Source of the DNA: Oppiella nova | Taxonomy: Eukaryota; Arthropoda; Arachnida; Sarcoptiformes; Oppiidae | NCBI GenBank assembly: GCA_905397405.1 | Contig: CAJPVJ010000281.1 | Coordinates: forward strand, 1-29,378 | Direction: 5' to 3' | DNA length: 29,378 bases | Shown here: positions 1 to 7,274 of the stretch, in pieces | Numbering within the stretch: position 1 is the stretch's first letter | Layout of the letters: each line of letters opens with the position of its first letter | Notes under the pieces: model-generated | What the model saw: only the letters and a program-made list of their open reading frames with translations | What the model was told of the DNA's origin: nothing | The model's database searches: none | Translations under genes and position numbers: made by a program

Positions 1-487
1 ATTTACTGGCATGTTTTTGATAAACCAATACATTGATTTTTTGCTGATGATCAGATTTGATCGCACGTAGCAGTTCGATATTGCCAAAATGCGATACCAC
101 AATGATCGCACCTTTTTTATAATTTTCTCGAAAATGCGCATGCCCATGCAAGATCAGCTTTTCTTCTGCGACTTTTCCCAGCCAGCCTTCAATTTTATCC
201 AAAATACACTCACCAAATGTCATCAAATGAATATACGAATGACTCATATTCGGTTGATGTGAAAATGGTGACTTTTCTTGAGCAAAATGATGCAACTTTT
301 GTAAATAAAGTAATGAAGCCTGACGCGCTGTACGAGAAAAGATCCAGTACCACATGATGATGAAATACAGCACCAGCTTACACAAAAAACGCCCACCAAA
401 ACGATAAAAGCAAAGCATTAACATCAAAGGTAACATTCCCCCCTTTTCTTTAAGCTCACTCCATCGTTTTGTATGTGATTCAGTCAT
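1..487 (-). CDS. LpxL/HtrB-like lysophospholipid acyltransferase, C-terminus beyond the left edge
   Basis: About 162 N-terminal residues are visible, starting MTESHTKRWSELKEKGG. A hydrophobic stretch at about residues 18-50 suggests membrane association. The segment IIVVSHFGNIELLRA has the H-x(4)-E arrangement of LpxL/HtrB-type acyltransferases (COG4261-like), where His and Glu are catalytic. The ATG at 485-487 overlaps the stop of the upstream glycosyltransferase by 8 nt, so translation is very probably coupled. Family knowledge: such enzymes in aryl-polyene clusters are thought to put an acyl chain on the lipid anchor of the polyene. The exact substrate here is inference. The gene reads off the left edge, so the C-terminal half cannot be judged. 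Confidence 0.85.
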   Translation of the reverse strand, partial: MTESHTKRWSELKEKGGMLPLMLMLCFYRFGGRFLCKLVLYFIIMWYWIFSRTARQASLLYLQKLHHFAQEKSPFSHQPNMSHSYIHLMTFGECILDKIEGWLGKVAEEKLILHGHAHFRENYKKGAIIVVSHFGNIELLRAIKSDHQQKINVLVYQKHASK

Positions 488-1238
488 GTGCTGAACCTTT
501 GGTTTTTTGTGCCAATAATTTAGGTAAGCGAATCAACATACCGGCAAAAAGTCGTGCATGTGCTTTACTGAGTCCTAAATTATCTTTCCACAAATTAAAA
601 TGTGAAATACCTTGTTCTGGATAAATCACGGCAGTAGGCACATTGATAAACTGAACTTGTTCCCACTTTAGGCGCACTAGAATTTCACTATCAAAACCCA
701 TTCGTGGTTGAAATTTTGCTCGATTGAGGACTTGAATGGTTTGATCAAGTGGATAAATACGAAAACCGCACATACTGTCTTTGATCTCAAGTGACAGACT
801 ATTAATCCAAACCCAGACATGGGTGACATAACGACCATACAAACGCTTTTTCGGCACCGTTTCATCAAAGATCGGCTGTCCCAAAATCATTGCTTGAGGA
901 TGTTGTGCTGAGATGGTGATAAATTTTTCAATATCCTGCCAATCGTGCTGCCCATCTGCATCAATTTGTAAAACATGTGTCCAGCCGAGATCTTGTGCTT
1001 GATATAAACCTGTCATCACGGCCTGACCTTTGCCCTGATTGGTCGCATGCTCGACCAGATATACATTTTTATGCTGCTGCGCCAATTCTTGCAACAAGGT
1101 CGAACATTCAATATCACTACCATCATTGACCAAAACCACGGACAAACCATAAGGATGAATATAGTCCAGTAATGCTTTGATATAATGCGGATGGTTATAC
1201 ACAGGAATCACAAAACCCAATCGATATTGCTGCATCAT
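480..1238 (-). CDS. Family 2 glycosyltransferase of the APE-type cluster
   Basis: 252 residues with a GT-A fold: N-terminal FVIPVYNHPHYI, an NDGSD nucleotide-binding loop at about 38-42, and the metal-binding DxD in QIDADGQHD at about 93-99. It resembles dolichol-phosphate-mannose-synthase-like GT2 enzymes. The start at 1238 is chosen because AGGAGA precedes it by a few nt; a further-upstream non-ATG reading frame would run into the preceding gene. It begins 7 nt after the ligase/dehydratase gene and its stop overlaps the next acyltransferase by 8 nt. A likely role is glycosylation of the lipid anchor or aryl head group, acting at the inner face of the cytoplasmic membrane. In some APE clusters, as I recall, GT and acyltransferase are one hybrid protein; here they are separate overlapping genes. 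Confidence 0.88.
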   Translation of the reverse strand: MMQQYRLGFVIPVYNHPHYIKALLDYIHPYGLSVVLVNDGSDIECSTLLQELAQQHKNVYLVEHATNQGKGQAVMTGLYQAQDLGWTHVLQIDADGQHDWQDIEKFITISAQHPQAMILGQPIFDETVPKKRLYGRYVTHVWVWINSLSLEIKDSMCGFRIYPLDQTIQVLNRAKFQPRMGFDSEILVRLKWEQVQFINVPTAVIYPEQGISHFNLWKDNLGLSKAHARLFAGMLIRLPKLLAQKTKGSAHD

Positions 1239-1245
1239 CTGTCTC

Positions 1246-2934
1246 CTAAGCTTTAACCGTAGTTGCAAAAACCAAACGTCCTGATGCTAAAGACTGTTCA
1301 GCCTGCTGCAACTGGAAACTGATTTTATCTGCTTTACGCTCAAGTTTAAGCAAAACCACGACATGCGGTTGGATCAATTCCTGAAACTTAATTTGTTCTA
1401 ATGCTGTACACCAATCTAGGTCAGCCCAGATCTCTTTAGCGAACTTTTGAATAAAAGCAATTTGCCCAACACCAGGATAAATCGGTTGACCAGGAAAATG
1501 CCCATTAAAAGCAGCCAGTTCAGGAATAAATTCTAATTTAAATTCTGCGCTATTGGCATCAATATGCGATGCTAAAACCACGGGTAAATTTAAGTTTTCA
1601 AATAATGATTTCATATAATTTTTATTGAGCTTTGATTGGGAGTTTTTCGGTAATTGGCTTAAAAAACGCCACTGCCTCGGTACCGCAATATATTCCAATT
1701 TATCTGCAAGTTGTTGTTTTATTTTTGCGACAAATGCACGCTTATGACTGTGTTTAAGTTTTAATTGAGCTTGTTCAGACAATACCGCCACACATGCCAA
1801 GATGTGTCGATGATCCTTTTCAAAGATCAATGTATGACATTCACTGACTTCTGGCAATTCAACAATACCACTTTCAATAGAATCAAGACTTAAACGCTTT
1901 TCTTCAAGCTTAACAATACGGTCTAAGCGGCCTTGAAGCTGAAACTGACTTTTTCGATCATCAGGCACAGACACTTCGACTTTATCAGCAGTATAGATCC
2001 AATCATTGATATACGCATGTTGAGTCAAGACACCCAGTTCACCTGCATCTGTAACACTAATTTCGACATCTGCAAACGGCGTCCAAAGCGCCTCATCTTG
2101 TGTGCGATAGGCAATACCGCCCGTTTCGGAACTACCAAAAATTTCGGTGATACTGACATTGAGCAGTGGACGCACTCCAGTATCTAATTTACCACCTGAA
2201 GAATAAACCACTGAATGCTGTTCAAGTAATACATCAGAGGTCCAACGTTTTAAAAGTGCTGGGCTGGAAATGACATAATGATTTGAACAAAAGTCATCGT
2301 GACTTAAATGCTGTAACTTTTTTTGTGCTTCAACCACATCTTCAGGAAATGCCAATTGCGGATTATAAAAAGCTTTACCACTGGCAAGTGGCCAAAGTAA
2401 TTTAAACAATAGACCATAAATATGTTGATGACTGACTGTAGCAAGCGCCAGTGCATTTTCTGCTAGATCAAAACTTTGATCTAAACCTTGTACTTCATTA
2501 AGCAGCTGTTTTAGGGTTCGCGGAATCTTTTTAGGTTGCCCTGTAGAACCCGAAGTATAAAAAAATACTGCTGCACGATTTAAAAATGCATCGTTTAGAT
2601 CAATGTGTTGAGTATCTTCAACCACAGGATTAATCTGTTTATATTGTCGTTCAATAAAATAAATATTCTGAGCTGCTAAGCTTTTTTCCAAATCACGCAC
2701 ACGATTTGGCGGGAGAATCACCTGCTTATCCGCCAGCAAAACTGCAAAAAATAACACTAAAAAATCATAACTGTCATTTTGCCACAAGGCCCATGCACTT
2801 TCAGCGGATTGTTCAATGTGTGTTTTTTCACTCAACACTTCCTGCCAAAATTGGGAAAATGTTTTGACACTAAAATCAGAGGTGATACACAAACATTTTT
2901 CAGCATGAATGTGGCTTTGAAAATGACACAACAT
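1246..2934 (-). CDS. Fused acyl/aryl-AMP ligase and hot-dog 3-hydroxyacyl-ACP dehydratase
   Basis: 562 residues with two domains. Residues ~1-440 form an adenylate-forming ligase: phosphate-binding loop YTSGSTGQPKK at about 126-136, EIFGSSETGG at about 264-273, the hinge region GRLDRIVKLEEKRLSL at about 335-350, and a conserved C-terminal Lys in PKNSQSKLNKN near 430-439. Residues ~455-562 form a FabA/FabZ-like dehydratase with HFPGQPIYPGVG at about 479-490. Family knowledge: APE biosynthesis needs a ligase to load the aryl starter on an ACP and a dehydratase in each elongation round (ApeH and ApeI are, from memory, the E. coli proteins). Fusion guarantees equal amounts of both. The gene follows COG4648 by 11 nt with a weak ribosome site, so coupling is likely. 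Confidence 0.87.
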   Translation of the reverse strand: MLCHFQSHIHAEKCLCITSDFSVKTFSQFWQEVLSEKTHIEQSAESAWALWQNDSYDFLVLFFAVLLADKQVILPPNRVRDLEKSLAAQNIYFIERQYKQINPVVEDTQHIDLNDAFLNRAAVFFYTSGSTGQPKKIPRTLKQLLNEVQGLDQSFDLAENALALATVSHQHIYGLLFKLLWPLASGKAFYNPQLAFPEDVVEAQKKLQHLSHDDFCSNHYVISSPALLKRWTSDVLLEQHSVVYSSGGKLDTGVRPLLNVSITEIFGSSETGGIAYRTQDEALWTPFADVEISVTDAGELGVLTQHAYINDWIYTADKVEVSVPDDRKSQFQLQGRLDRIVKLEEKRLSLDSIESGIVELPEVSECHTLIFEKDHRHILACVAVLSEQAQLKLKHSHKRAFVAKIKQQLADKLEYIAVPRQWRFLSQLPKNSQSKLNKNYMKSLFENLNLPVVLASHIDANSAEFKLEFIPELAAFNGHFPGQPIYPGVGQIAFIQKFAKEIWADLDWCTALEQIKFQELIQPHVVVLLKLERKADKISFQLQQAEQSLASGRLVFATTVKA

Positions 2935-2945
2935 AAGCGTTTATT

Positions 2946-3485
2946 TTAACTCGTATGATTTTTAGCTTGATGAATTTTTCGCAGTACAAATTCACCTGCA
3001 AATAACAAACCCATCAAAAGATAAGAAATAAAACCATTATAAAGTACCCACATTTGGGTACTGCTAAATAACACTGTATAAAGCGCAATACAGGCATTTA
3101 AAATAAAAAAGCCACACCAAACAATCGTGACATTTTTGGTCCAGATCACCCCAGACGCGGGTAAATCAGGTTCAACCAAACGTGCAAAACGCTCAATCAT
3201 TGAGGGTGGTTTGATTAAGGTGGTCGCAAAAATTATCAACGCGCCCACACTCATCAATACTGGATACAGTTTTAACCAAGCATGATCTTTTAAAATCAAA
3301 CTCAGCCCACCACAAATAATGGCAAACCAAGTTAATGGCCACATAAGATCACTTTTTTTAAAAAATAAGCGTGATCCACCAAGCAGAACCAACAAAGCAC
3401 TCACCCAAATAAAATGACCATGCGCTAGGCTGTAGCCCACGATAAATGGGTAAAGTAGAAATAAGATGGTGACTAAATGATTCAT
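2946..3485 (-). CDS. COG4648-type integral membrane protein of the APE cluster
   Basis: 179 residues, almost entirely hydrophobic, with about five or six predicted membrane segments (roughly residues 3-22, 25-42, 48-66, 70-90, 119-142 and 147-165) and a short basic C-terminus. No catalytic motif is visible. It matches in size and position the uncharacterised COG4648 membrane proteins that accompany ligase, ACP and acyltransferase genes in aryl-polyene clusters. The start ATG overlaps the stop of the ACP gene in an ATGA, a classic coupling arrangement. The function is unknown; a membrane platform or a role in moving the lipid-linked polyene is only a guess from context. Confidence 0.8.
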   Translation of the reverse strand: MNHLVTILFLLYPFIVGYSLAHGHFIWVSALLVLLGGSRLFFKKSDLMWPLTWFAIICGGLSLILKDHAWLKLYPVLMSVGALIIFATTLIKPPSMIERFARLVEPDLPASGVIWTKNVTIVWCGFFILNACIALYTVLFSSTQMWVLYNGFISYLLMGLLFAGEFVLRKIHQAKNHTS

Positions 3486-3730
3486 TCTGCAGACATATTT
3501 TGAATCACAACCACAACATCTTGCACTGTTCTGACATTTTTAAAATCTTCAGGTTTAACTTGCTTACCGGTTAATTCTTTAATTTTAACAACTAAATCAA
3601 TAGCGTCGATGCTATCAACATCTAGATCAGAATACAGGTTTGACTCAAGCTGAATATCAGCAGGTTCAATTTCAAATAGTTCTTCCATCCACTCACGTAG
3701 ATTTGTTAAGACGATTTCTTCAGATAACAT
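3482..3730 (-). CDS. Acyl carrier protein (second ACP in transcription order)
   Basis: 82 residues, acidic and helical, with the phosphopantetheine attachment site DLDVDSIDAID; the modified serine is about residue 40. The ATG at 3730 has AAGAGG five nt upstream. It lies 9 nt after the other ACP gene and overlaps COG4648 in ATGA. It carries the growing or starter acyl group as a thioester in the cytoplasm. The two ACPs share only the region around the serine, so they probably have distinct jobs (elongation versus starter or anchor loading). Which one does which cannot be told from sequence alone. Confidence 0.92.
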   Translation of the reverse strand: MLSEEIVLTNLREWMEELFEIEPADIQLESNLYSDLDVDSIDAIDLVVKIKELTGKQVKPEDFKNVRTVQDVVVVIQNMSAE

Positions 3731-3739
3731 AACGACCTC

Positions 3740-4000
3740 TTAAGCAGCGCGTTGCGCTTCAACCAATTCCACTAAACTTTGCACAGAGGCGAAATGTTGC
3801 TTGGTTTCCTGTGATTCAGCATTTAAATGAATGTTATAGCGTTTTTTCAAAGCTAAACCTAATTCTAGGGCATCAATAGAATCCAGCCCTAATCCATCAC
3901 CAAAGAGTGGTGCATTGGTATCAATATCTTCAATTGAAATATCTTCCAATGCCAGCACATCAATGATCATTTCTTTTAACTCATCAGCAAGATTGCTCAT
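3740..4000 (-). CDS. Acyl carrier protein (first ACP in transcription order)
   Basis: 86 residues with the ACP motif GDGLGLDSIDALELGLAL; the phosphopantetheine serine is about residue 41. The start lies inside the 3' end of the PlsC-like acyltransferase gene, with a 17-nt overlap, and AAGAG sits about 10 nt upstream. A tandem of two small ACPs beside an adenylate ligase is diagnostic of type II aryl-polyene and related pathways. The partner enzymes are the ligase/dehydratase fusion and ketosynthases expected further along the operon outside the window. Confidence 0.92.
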   Translation of the reverse strand: MSNLADELKEMIIDVLALEDISIEDIDTNAPLFGDGLGLDSIDALELGLALKKRYNIHLNAESQETKQHFASVQSLVELVEAQRAA

Positions 4001-4811
4001 TTGTAGATAACTCTTGTTTAATTAACGCTTGATTAAATAAGTTGTGCAAAAAATGATTGAGCTGTTTCACCTGTTTTGAGTTAACAGCAGCATCATCCAA
4101 TATATCCTGTACATGTACCGCATCTAACACTTTAATCTGAATGTGAAATGGTTCATTTGGAATGTGATACCACTTTTCATTTTTGGTCAGTGTCGAGGGC
4201 GTGCATTCTATCAAAATCGGACGAATTGGAACATTCGCTCGAATCGCAATATTTGATGCACCGCGTTGGAACTCATTCAGTGAGGCACCTCTTTCTGTTC
4301 GTGTCCCTTCTGGAAATATCAATAATGAGGCTGCATCTTTTTCTTGGAGTTTTTTAACGCAGTCCAAAATAAATTGCTCAGATCCCTCATTTAAAATATA
4401 ACCTGCACTACGTACTGGCCCCAATGTAAATGGATTGCGCCAAAGTGCTTTTTTTACAATACAGTTGGCCTTTTCCATTAAGCCAATCAAAATCACCACA
4501 TCAATCAAGGTTGGATGATTTGCAATGACTAACTCTTGACGGCTATGGGCCAGCTTTTCCAAGCCTTCGACCTCATAGGTCATGATGCCCAATTTAACCA
4601 TCATTTCAGTAAAGCCTTTAAAGCTATATTTAATGGCTTTTTGCGCACGATCTTGTCTTTTTCTTGTATCAAATGTGCTCACTTTCACCAATGGTGCAAC
4701 CACACCACCAATCACAATTCCGCCCAAGCCAAAACTTGCAAAACTAAAACCTGTAGCACCAACACGCCAAGCGTAATTTAACTTTTTCTTTACTTTATTG
4801 ATATTTAGCAT
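3984..4811 (-). CDS. PlsC-like 1-acyl-glycerol-3-phosphate acyltransferase family protein
   Basis: 275 residues beginning MLNINKVKKK. It has the acyltransferase box VIANHPTLIDVV (catalytic-type H-x(4)-D at about 99-104) and the substrate-binding motif FPEGTR at about 166-171. A glycine- and valine-rich hydrophobic segment at about 17-42 should insert in the inner membrane. The ATG at 4811 is preferred: it overlaps the upstream stop as ATGCTAA, whereas the longer frame would begin at TTG 4853 inside the previous gene. Its stop overlaps the first ACP by 17 nt. In APE clusters this family probably makes or remodels the lipid anchor using ACP-bound chains; substrate specificity is inference. Confidence 0.88.
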   Translation of the reverse strand: MLNINKVKKKLNYAWRVGATGFSFASFGLGGIVIGGVVAPLVKVSTFDTRKRQDRAQKAIKYSFKGFTEMMVKLGIMTYEVEGLEKLAHSRQELVIANHPTLIDVVILIGLMEKANCIVKKALWRNPFTLGPVRSAGYILNEGSEQFILDCVKKLQEKDAASLLIFPEGTRTERGASLNEFQRGASNIAIRANVPIRPILIECTPSTLTKNEKWYHIPNEPFHIQIKVLDAVHVQDILDDAAVNSKQVKQLNHFLHNLFNQALIKQELSTNEQSC

Positions 4812-5428
4812 TTGACCCAAGCACCCTTTTCCTTCAGGTTTTGATTTTGCCAAAACGCATTAAAATCTTGAGCTTCTAAATATTTGCTTTGTTGCGGTTG
4901 CAGATTTTCTACAGCGATTTTTAAATTGGCATTTTCTAAACTGACCACTCCAGCCAATGAAAAAGCTTTAAAATTCTGATACTCATCGTATATTTCAGGC
5001 AATGCTTGGTCATAATAAATCACCAAGGCATTTTTGGCATTGTGGTGGGTTTTTAAATAAGCATAAGCTTCGACTAAAGCTTCAGACCATGACGCTGCCA
5101 AACTGGTCGCGAGCGTATCATCTTGACAAAATATAGAATACAAACCTGAAACTGCATTATGTACGGAAGTTGAAAAAAGTGTCGGAGATGGGGTCTGGTC
5201 TGAAAGGACATCTTTTAAAATTTTAAGTGTTTTTTCTTCATCGCCATATTGTGAGCTCCAAACAATATAGTCGACCTGAATCCCCTGCAAACTTTGAATT
5301 GCACTATTCAGTGCAATTTTAGCAATACTTGATAACCGTCTACGTTGCATCGCAGGAATTTTTTCAAGTGCTAAAAATGTATCACCATCTTCGCTCAAGG
5401 TGAGCCTAGAAATATTTAATTGAAGCAT
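4805..5428 (-). CDS. Beta-ketoacyl-synthase N-terminal-domain protein (PF13723-like, chain-length-factor-like)
   Basis: 207 residues, about half the length of a full ketosynthase. The central segment FSTSVHNAVSGLYSI and the following SLAASWSEALVEAYAYL match the N-terminal thiolase-fold half. No active-site cysteine in a ketosynthase context is visible; the region holds only a Cys in SIFCQDD. This fits the PF13723 family often found first in APE operons, where it is thought to be non-condensing or structural. It is the first gene of the minus-strand operon, starting at the ATG at 5428 with only a weak ribosome site, and a promoter-like element lies about 60 nt upstream. Alternative: a relic of a ketosynthase, but the clean frame and conserved position argue for a working gene. 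Confidence 0.82.
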   Translation of the reverse strand: MLQLNISRLTLSEDGDTFLALEKIPAMQRRRLSSIAKIALNSAIQSLQGIQVDYIVWSSQYGDEEKTLKILKDVLSDQTPSPTLFSTSVHNAVSGLYSIFCQDDTLATSLAASWSEALVEAYAYLKTHHNAKNALVIYYDQALPEIYDEYQNFKAFSLAGVVSLENANLKIAVENLQPQQSKYLEAQDFNAFWQNQNLKEKGAWVKC

Positions 5429-5476
5429 GTTTTATTCATCAACATCAGCTAATTTAATTGGCTTAAAAAGCCTTCT

Positions 5477-5538
5477 TTAGACAAATTATAACATTTGAAT
5501 AACAATAAATACAAAAAATACAATTGAACTTTGTCTAA
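5477..5538. repeat. 9-bp inverted repeat bracketing the APE promoter
   Basis: TTAGACAAA at 5477-5485 and TTTGTCTAA at 5530-5538 are perfect reverse complements separated by 44 bp. One arm touches the -10 box and transcription start; the other lies just upstream of the -35. This could be a two-site operator, or less likely a very short invertible segment. Confidence 0.5.
5485..5514 (-). promoter_or_regulatory. Predicted sigma-70 promoter of the APE-type operon
   Basis: On the minus strand TTGTAT (5509-5514) is followed after 18 nt by a perfect TATAAT (5485-5490). Transcription would start near 5478, giving a leader of about 50 nt before the ATG at 5428. That leader contains the small hairpin GGCTT-AAA-AAGCC at 5460-5472. 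The -35 match is only moderate, so an activator could be involved. Confidence 0.5.
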
Positions 5539-5960
5539 TAATTAGTTCCTTAATTAAAAGATCCTCTTACAATACTATTTTTTACTGCAACAGTTTATTC
5601 AATCCCATTTCATCAAGTGGCGTATTATACTTATAAAATGTATTTTGAAAGCTTGTTTACTGTTAATTATCGCTAAGTAATGCTATTTTTTAATGTGACT
5701 GTGTTGATGACATACTCAGGGTTTTATACAAAATATTGGCTAGAAATAACAAAGCATTTTGAAAGTGCATTTCTATCTAAACAGCATATCTTTGCTACAA
5801 CAAACCTAAGCCTTGAGCACAGCTATTTATACAACTCTAGATTGTAATTTTCCTGTAATTGCTAATTTTAAATCACAATCAATATTTTAAGCTGAACATT
5901 AGATATCTTTCATAAATCAAAAAATGATCATGTGGAGTGAATCAATTGGTATTGAAAGTT

Positions 5961-5996
5961 CCTTCTCCCTCTGGGAGAAGGCTAGGATGAGGGGGG
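5961..5996. repeat. REP-like palindromic intergenic element
   Basis: CCTTCTCCC-TCT-GGGAGAAGG (5961-5981) is a perfect 9-bp hairpin with a 3-nt loop, followed by CTAGGATGAGGGG. This GC-rich motif stands out sharply in an AT-rich spacer. Similar sequences of the type CCCTCTCCCT...GGGTGAGGGG recur between genes of many proteobacteria. It has no T-run directly after the stem on either strand, so a repeat element is more likely than an intrinsic terminator. Confidence 0.6.
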
Positions 5997-6116
5997 ATTT
6001 TATGTTGATCCATGGTTTTAAAAAGGACTTATGAAACAACTTTATTGCTTGGCATTCCTTTGCCATTGCTGATTGATTGCTACACGTCATGATCAGCCAA
6101 ACATACATCTAACAGA

Positions 6117-6650
6117 TCAGCCTGCTGCACTTTCCGCAACCCATTGTGAAAATTTACTTGGAACACCTTTGGTATTTTCATCAAAGCCAAAGAATTTAAC
6201 ACCATCTTCAGTATCGGAATAAGCCGCCATGACTTTACCTGTTTTGGTATTGATCGCAATGACAGCCTTACTTGCACCCGCCCCACGTGGGTCATAACCA
6301 CTGCCTACCAGCCAATCACCCTGACGCTGCATTGCACTGGATACCACTAAAGCTGAAGTGATATTTGCATATGATTTACCAACTAATTGCTGAAAACGGG
6401 CTTTCCAAGGTGCTGCCTGTATGACGTCATGCGGGTGTTTACCATCTGGTTTCGCCATACCCGTTGTTGAAACAGGACGTGTACCGCACTTGCTTTTGAT
6501 TTCTGACTCATAGCCGATATTACCAACTTCTTGCACATCGATAGTACGCCCAACCTTATCGGCACAGTCAGCCCATTGTTGTGGTGTTTTTGCCTGTGCA
6601 ACAATTGGCGTGACCAGCATACCCGCCAATAAAAAACTAAAGATTTTCAT
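6117..6650 (-). CDS. Exported protein, possibly of the Ivy lysozyme-inhibitor superfamily, without the CKPHDC loop
   Basis: 177 residues with a clear signal peptide (MKIFSFLLAGMLVTPIVAQA, cut near residue 20), so it is probably periplasmic. The mature part has cysteines at 29 and 55, close enough for one disulfide. The segment APWKARFQQLVGKS, then GDWLVGSGYDPRGAGASKAV (about 111-130) and a strand containing GKVMAAYSD follow the order seen in Ivy-type inhibitors of vertebrate lysozyme. At the place where Ivy carries its disulfide-closed CKPHDC loop, this protein reads GYDPRG. I infer a distant relative or functional variant; direct homology is not proven. AAAGGAA lies 7 nt before the ATG. It is the last of three exported-protein genes on this strand. 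Confidence 0.8.
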   Translation of the reverse strand: MKIFSFLLAGMLVTPIVAQAKTPQQWADCADKVGRTIDVQEVGNIGYESEIKSKCGTRPVSTTGMAKPDGKHPHDVIQAAPWKARFQQLVGKSYANITSALVVSSAMQRQGDWLVGSGYDPRGAGASKAVIAINTKTGKVMAAYSDTEDGVKFFGFDENTKGVPSKFSQWVAESAAG

Positions 6651-6710
6651 GATTTATTTCCTTTAAACTTTAAATATGTATTTAATTTAACATCGCGATA
6701 ACAATGCGCT

Positions 6711-7166
6711 TTAATAACCTGAGCTTTTAACCAGTTTAGGGGTATCGGCTTTTTGAACTGATACCAATTTTGCCAGGTCAGTACCATCACTTTCGCCCTT
6801 ATAAACCGCATATTCTCCAACCGTTACAGTTGCATGTCCCGTATAGCCAATATAGTCTTCCTTGGGTCTTTTATTGAGTTTTAATGCCTGAGCTGCCTGT
6901 TGAGTATCATTGAAACAAAACCAGCGTGAACGGCGATCATCCGGCTTACGCGGTATCAACTGATCTGAAGGCGCACTGGGATGAAAACAGATAACATCAC
7001 CTGCCACTTCATCATCAAAATAATATGAATATTCTCCATTTACTGTAATTTGACCACGATATTGATCAAATTCCTGTGTGCTTTTTTGCAGTTTCAAGGC
7101 ATCTGCATGTGCAAACAAGGGCAAAGCTAAAATACTGCCCAGTAAAAAATTAACCGCTTTCATCAT
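6711..7166 (-). CDS. Small exported protein of unknown function, two cysteines
   Basis: 151 residues. A signal peptide runs to AHA near residue 21. The mature protein is predicted to be rich in beta strands and has two cysteines at about 60 and 84, in VICFHPS and RWFCFND, which may form one disulfide. Two sections resemble each other: RGQITVNGEYSYY at about 37-49 and TGHATVTVGEYAVY at about 109-122. This suggests an internal pseudo-repeat. The C-terminus is lysine-rich. AAAGGA precedes the ATG at 7166; a second ATG follows directly at 7163. I do not recognise the family. The neighbours on both sides are also exported, so the three may share a periplasmic or extracellular job. Confidence 0.75.
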   Translation of the reverse strand: MMKAVNFLLGSILALPLFAHADALKLQKSTQEFDQYRGQITVNGEYSYYFDDEVAGDVICFHPSAPSDQLIPRKPDDRRSRWFCFNDTQQAAQALKLNKRPKEDYIGYTGHATVTVGEYAVYKGESDGTDLAKLVSVQKADTPKLVKSSGY

Positions 7167-7274
7167 TTTTATCCTTTAAAAAGATCCGATCTTTTATTTA
7201 AATATATTTTACTTCAAATACTTATCTCGGGTTTATCACAATAGGCGATGTGACTTAAAGCAGAACCCTATGTA

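Larger units (their letters stand above)
5429..6116. other. Intergenic region between the APE operon and the exported-protein genes
   Basis: 688 bases, strongly AT-rich. It holds the APE promoter and its bracketing repeat near 5477-5538 and a palindromic repeat at 5961-5996. Short open frames here have no recognisable product or convincing ribosome site. Nothing else was identified between 5540 and 5950. Confidence 0.7.

Noticed and set aside
5477-5538. Confident call of a phase-variable invertible promoter
   Set aside because: The segment is only 62 bp, far shorter than known invertons, and no site-specific recombinase is encoded in the window. Kept only as an alternative.
5917-6108. 63-codon minus-strand open frame between the APE operon and the exported genes
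   Set aside because: It runs through the palindromic repeat at 5961-5996 and has no plausible initiation site or protein-like composition.
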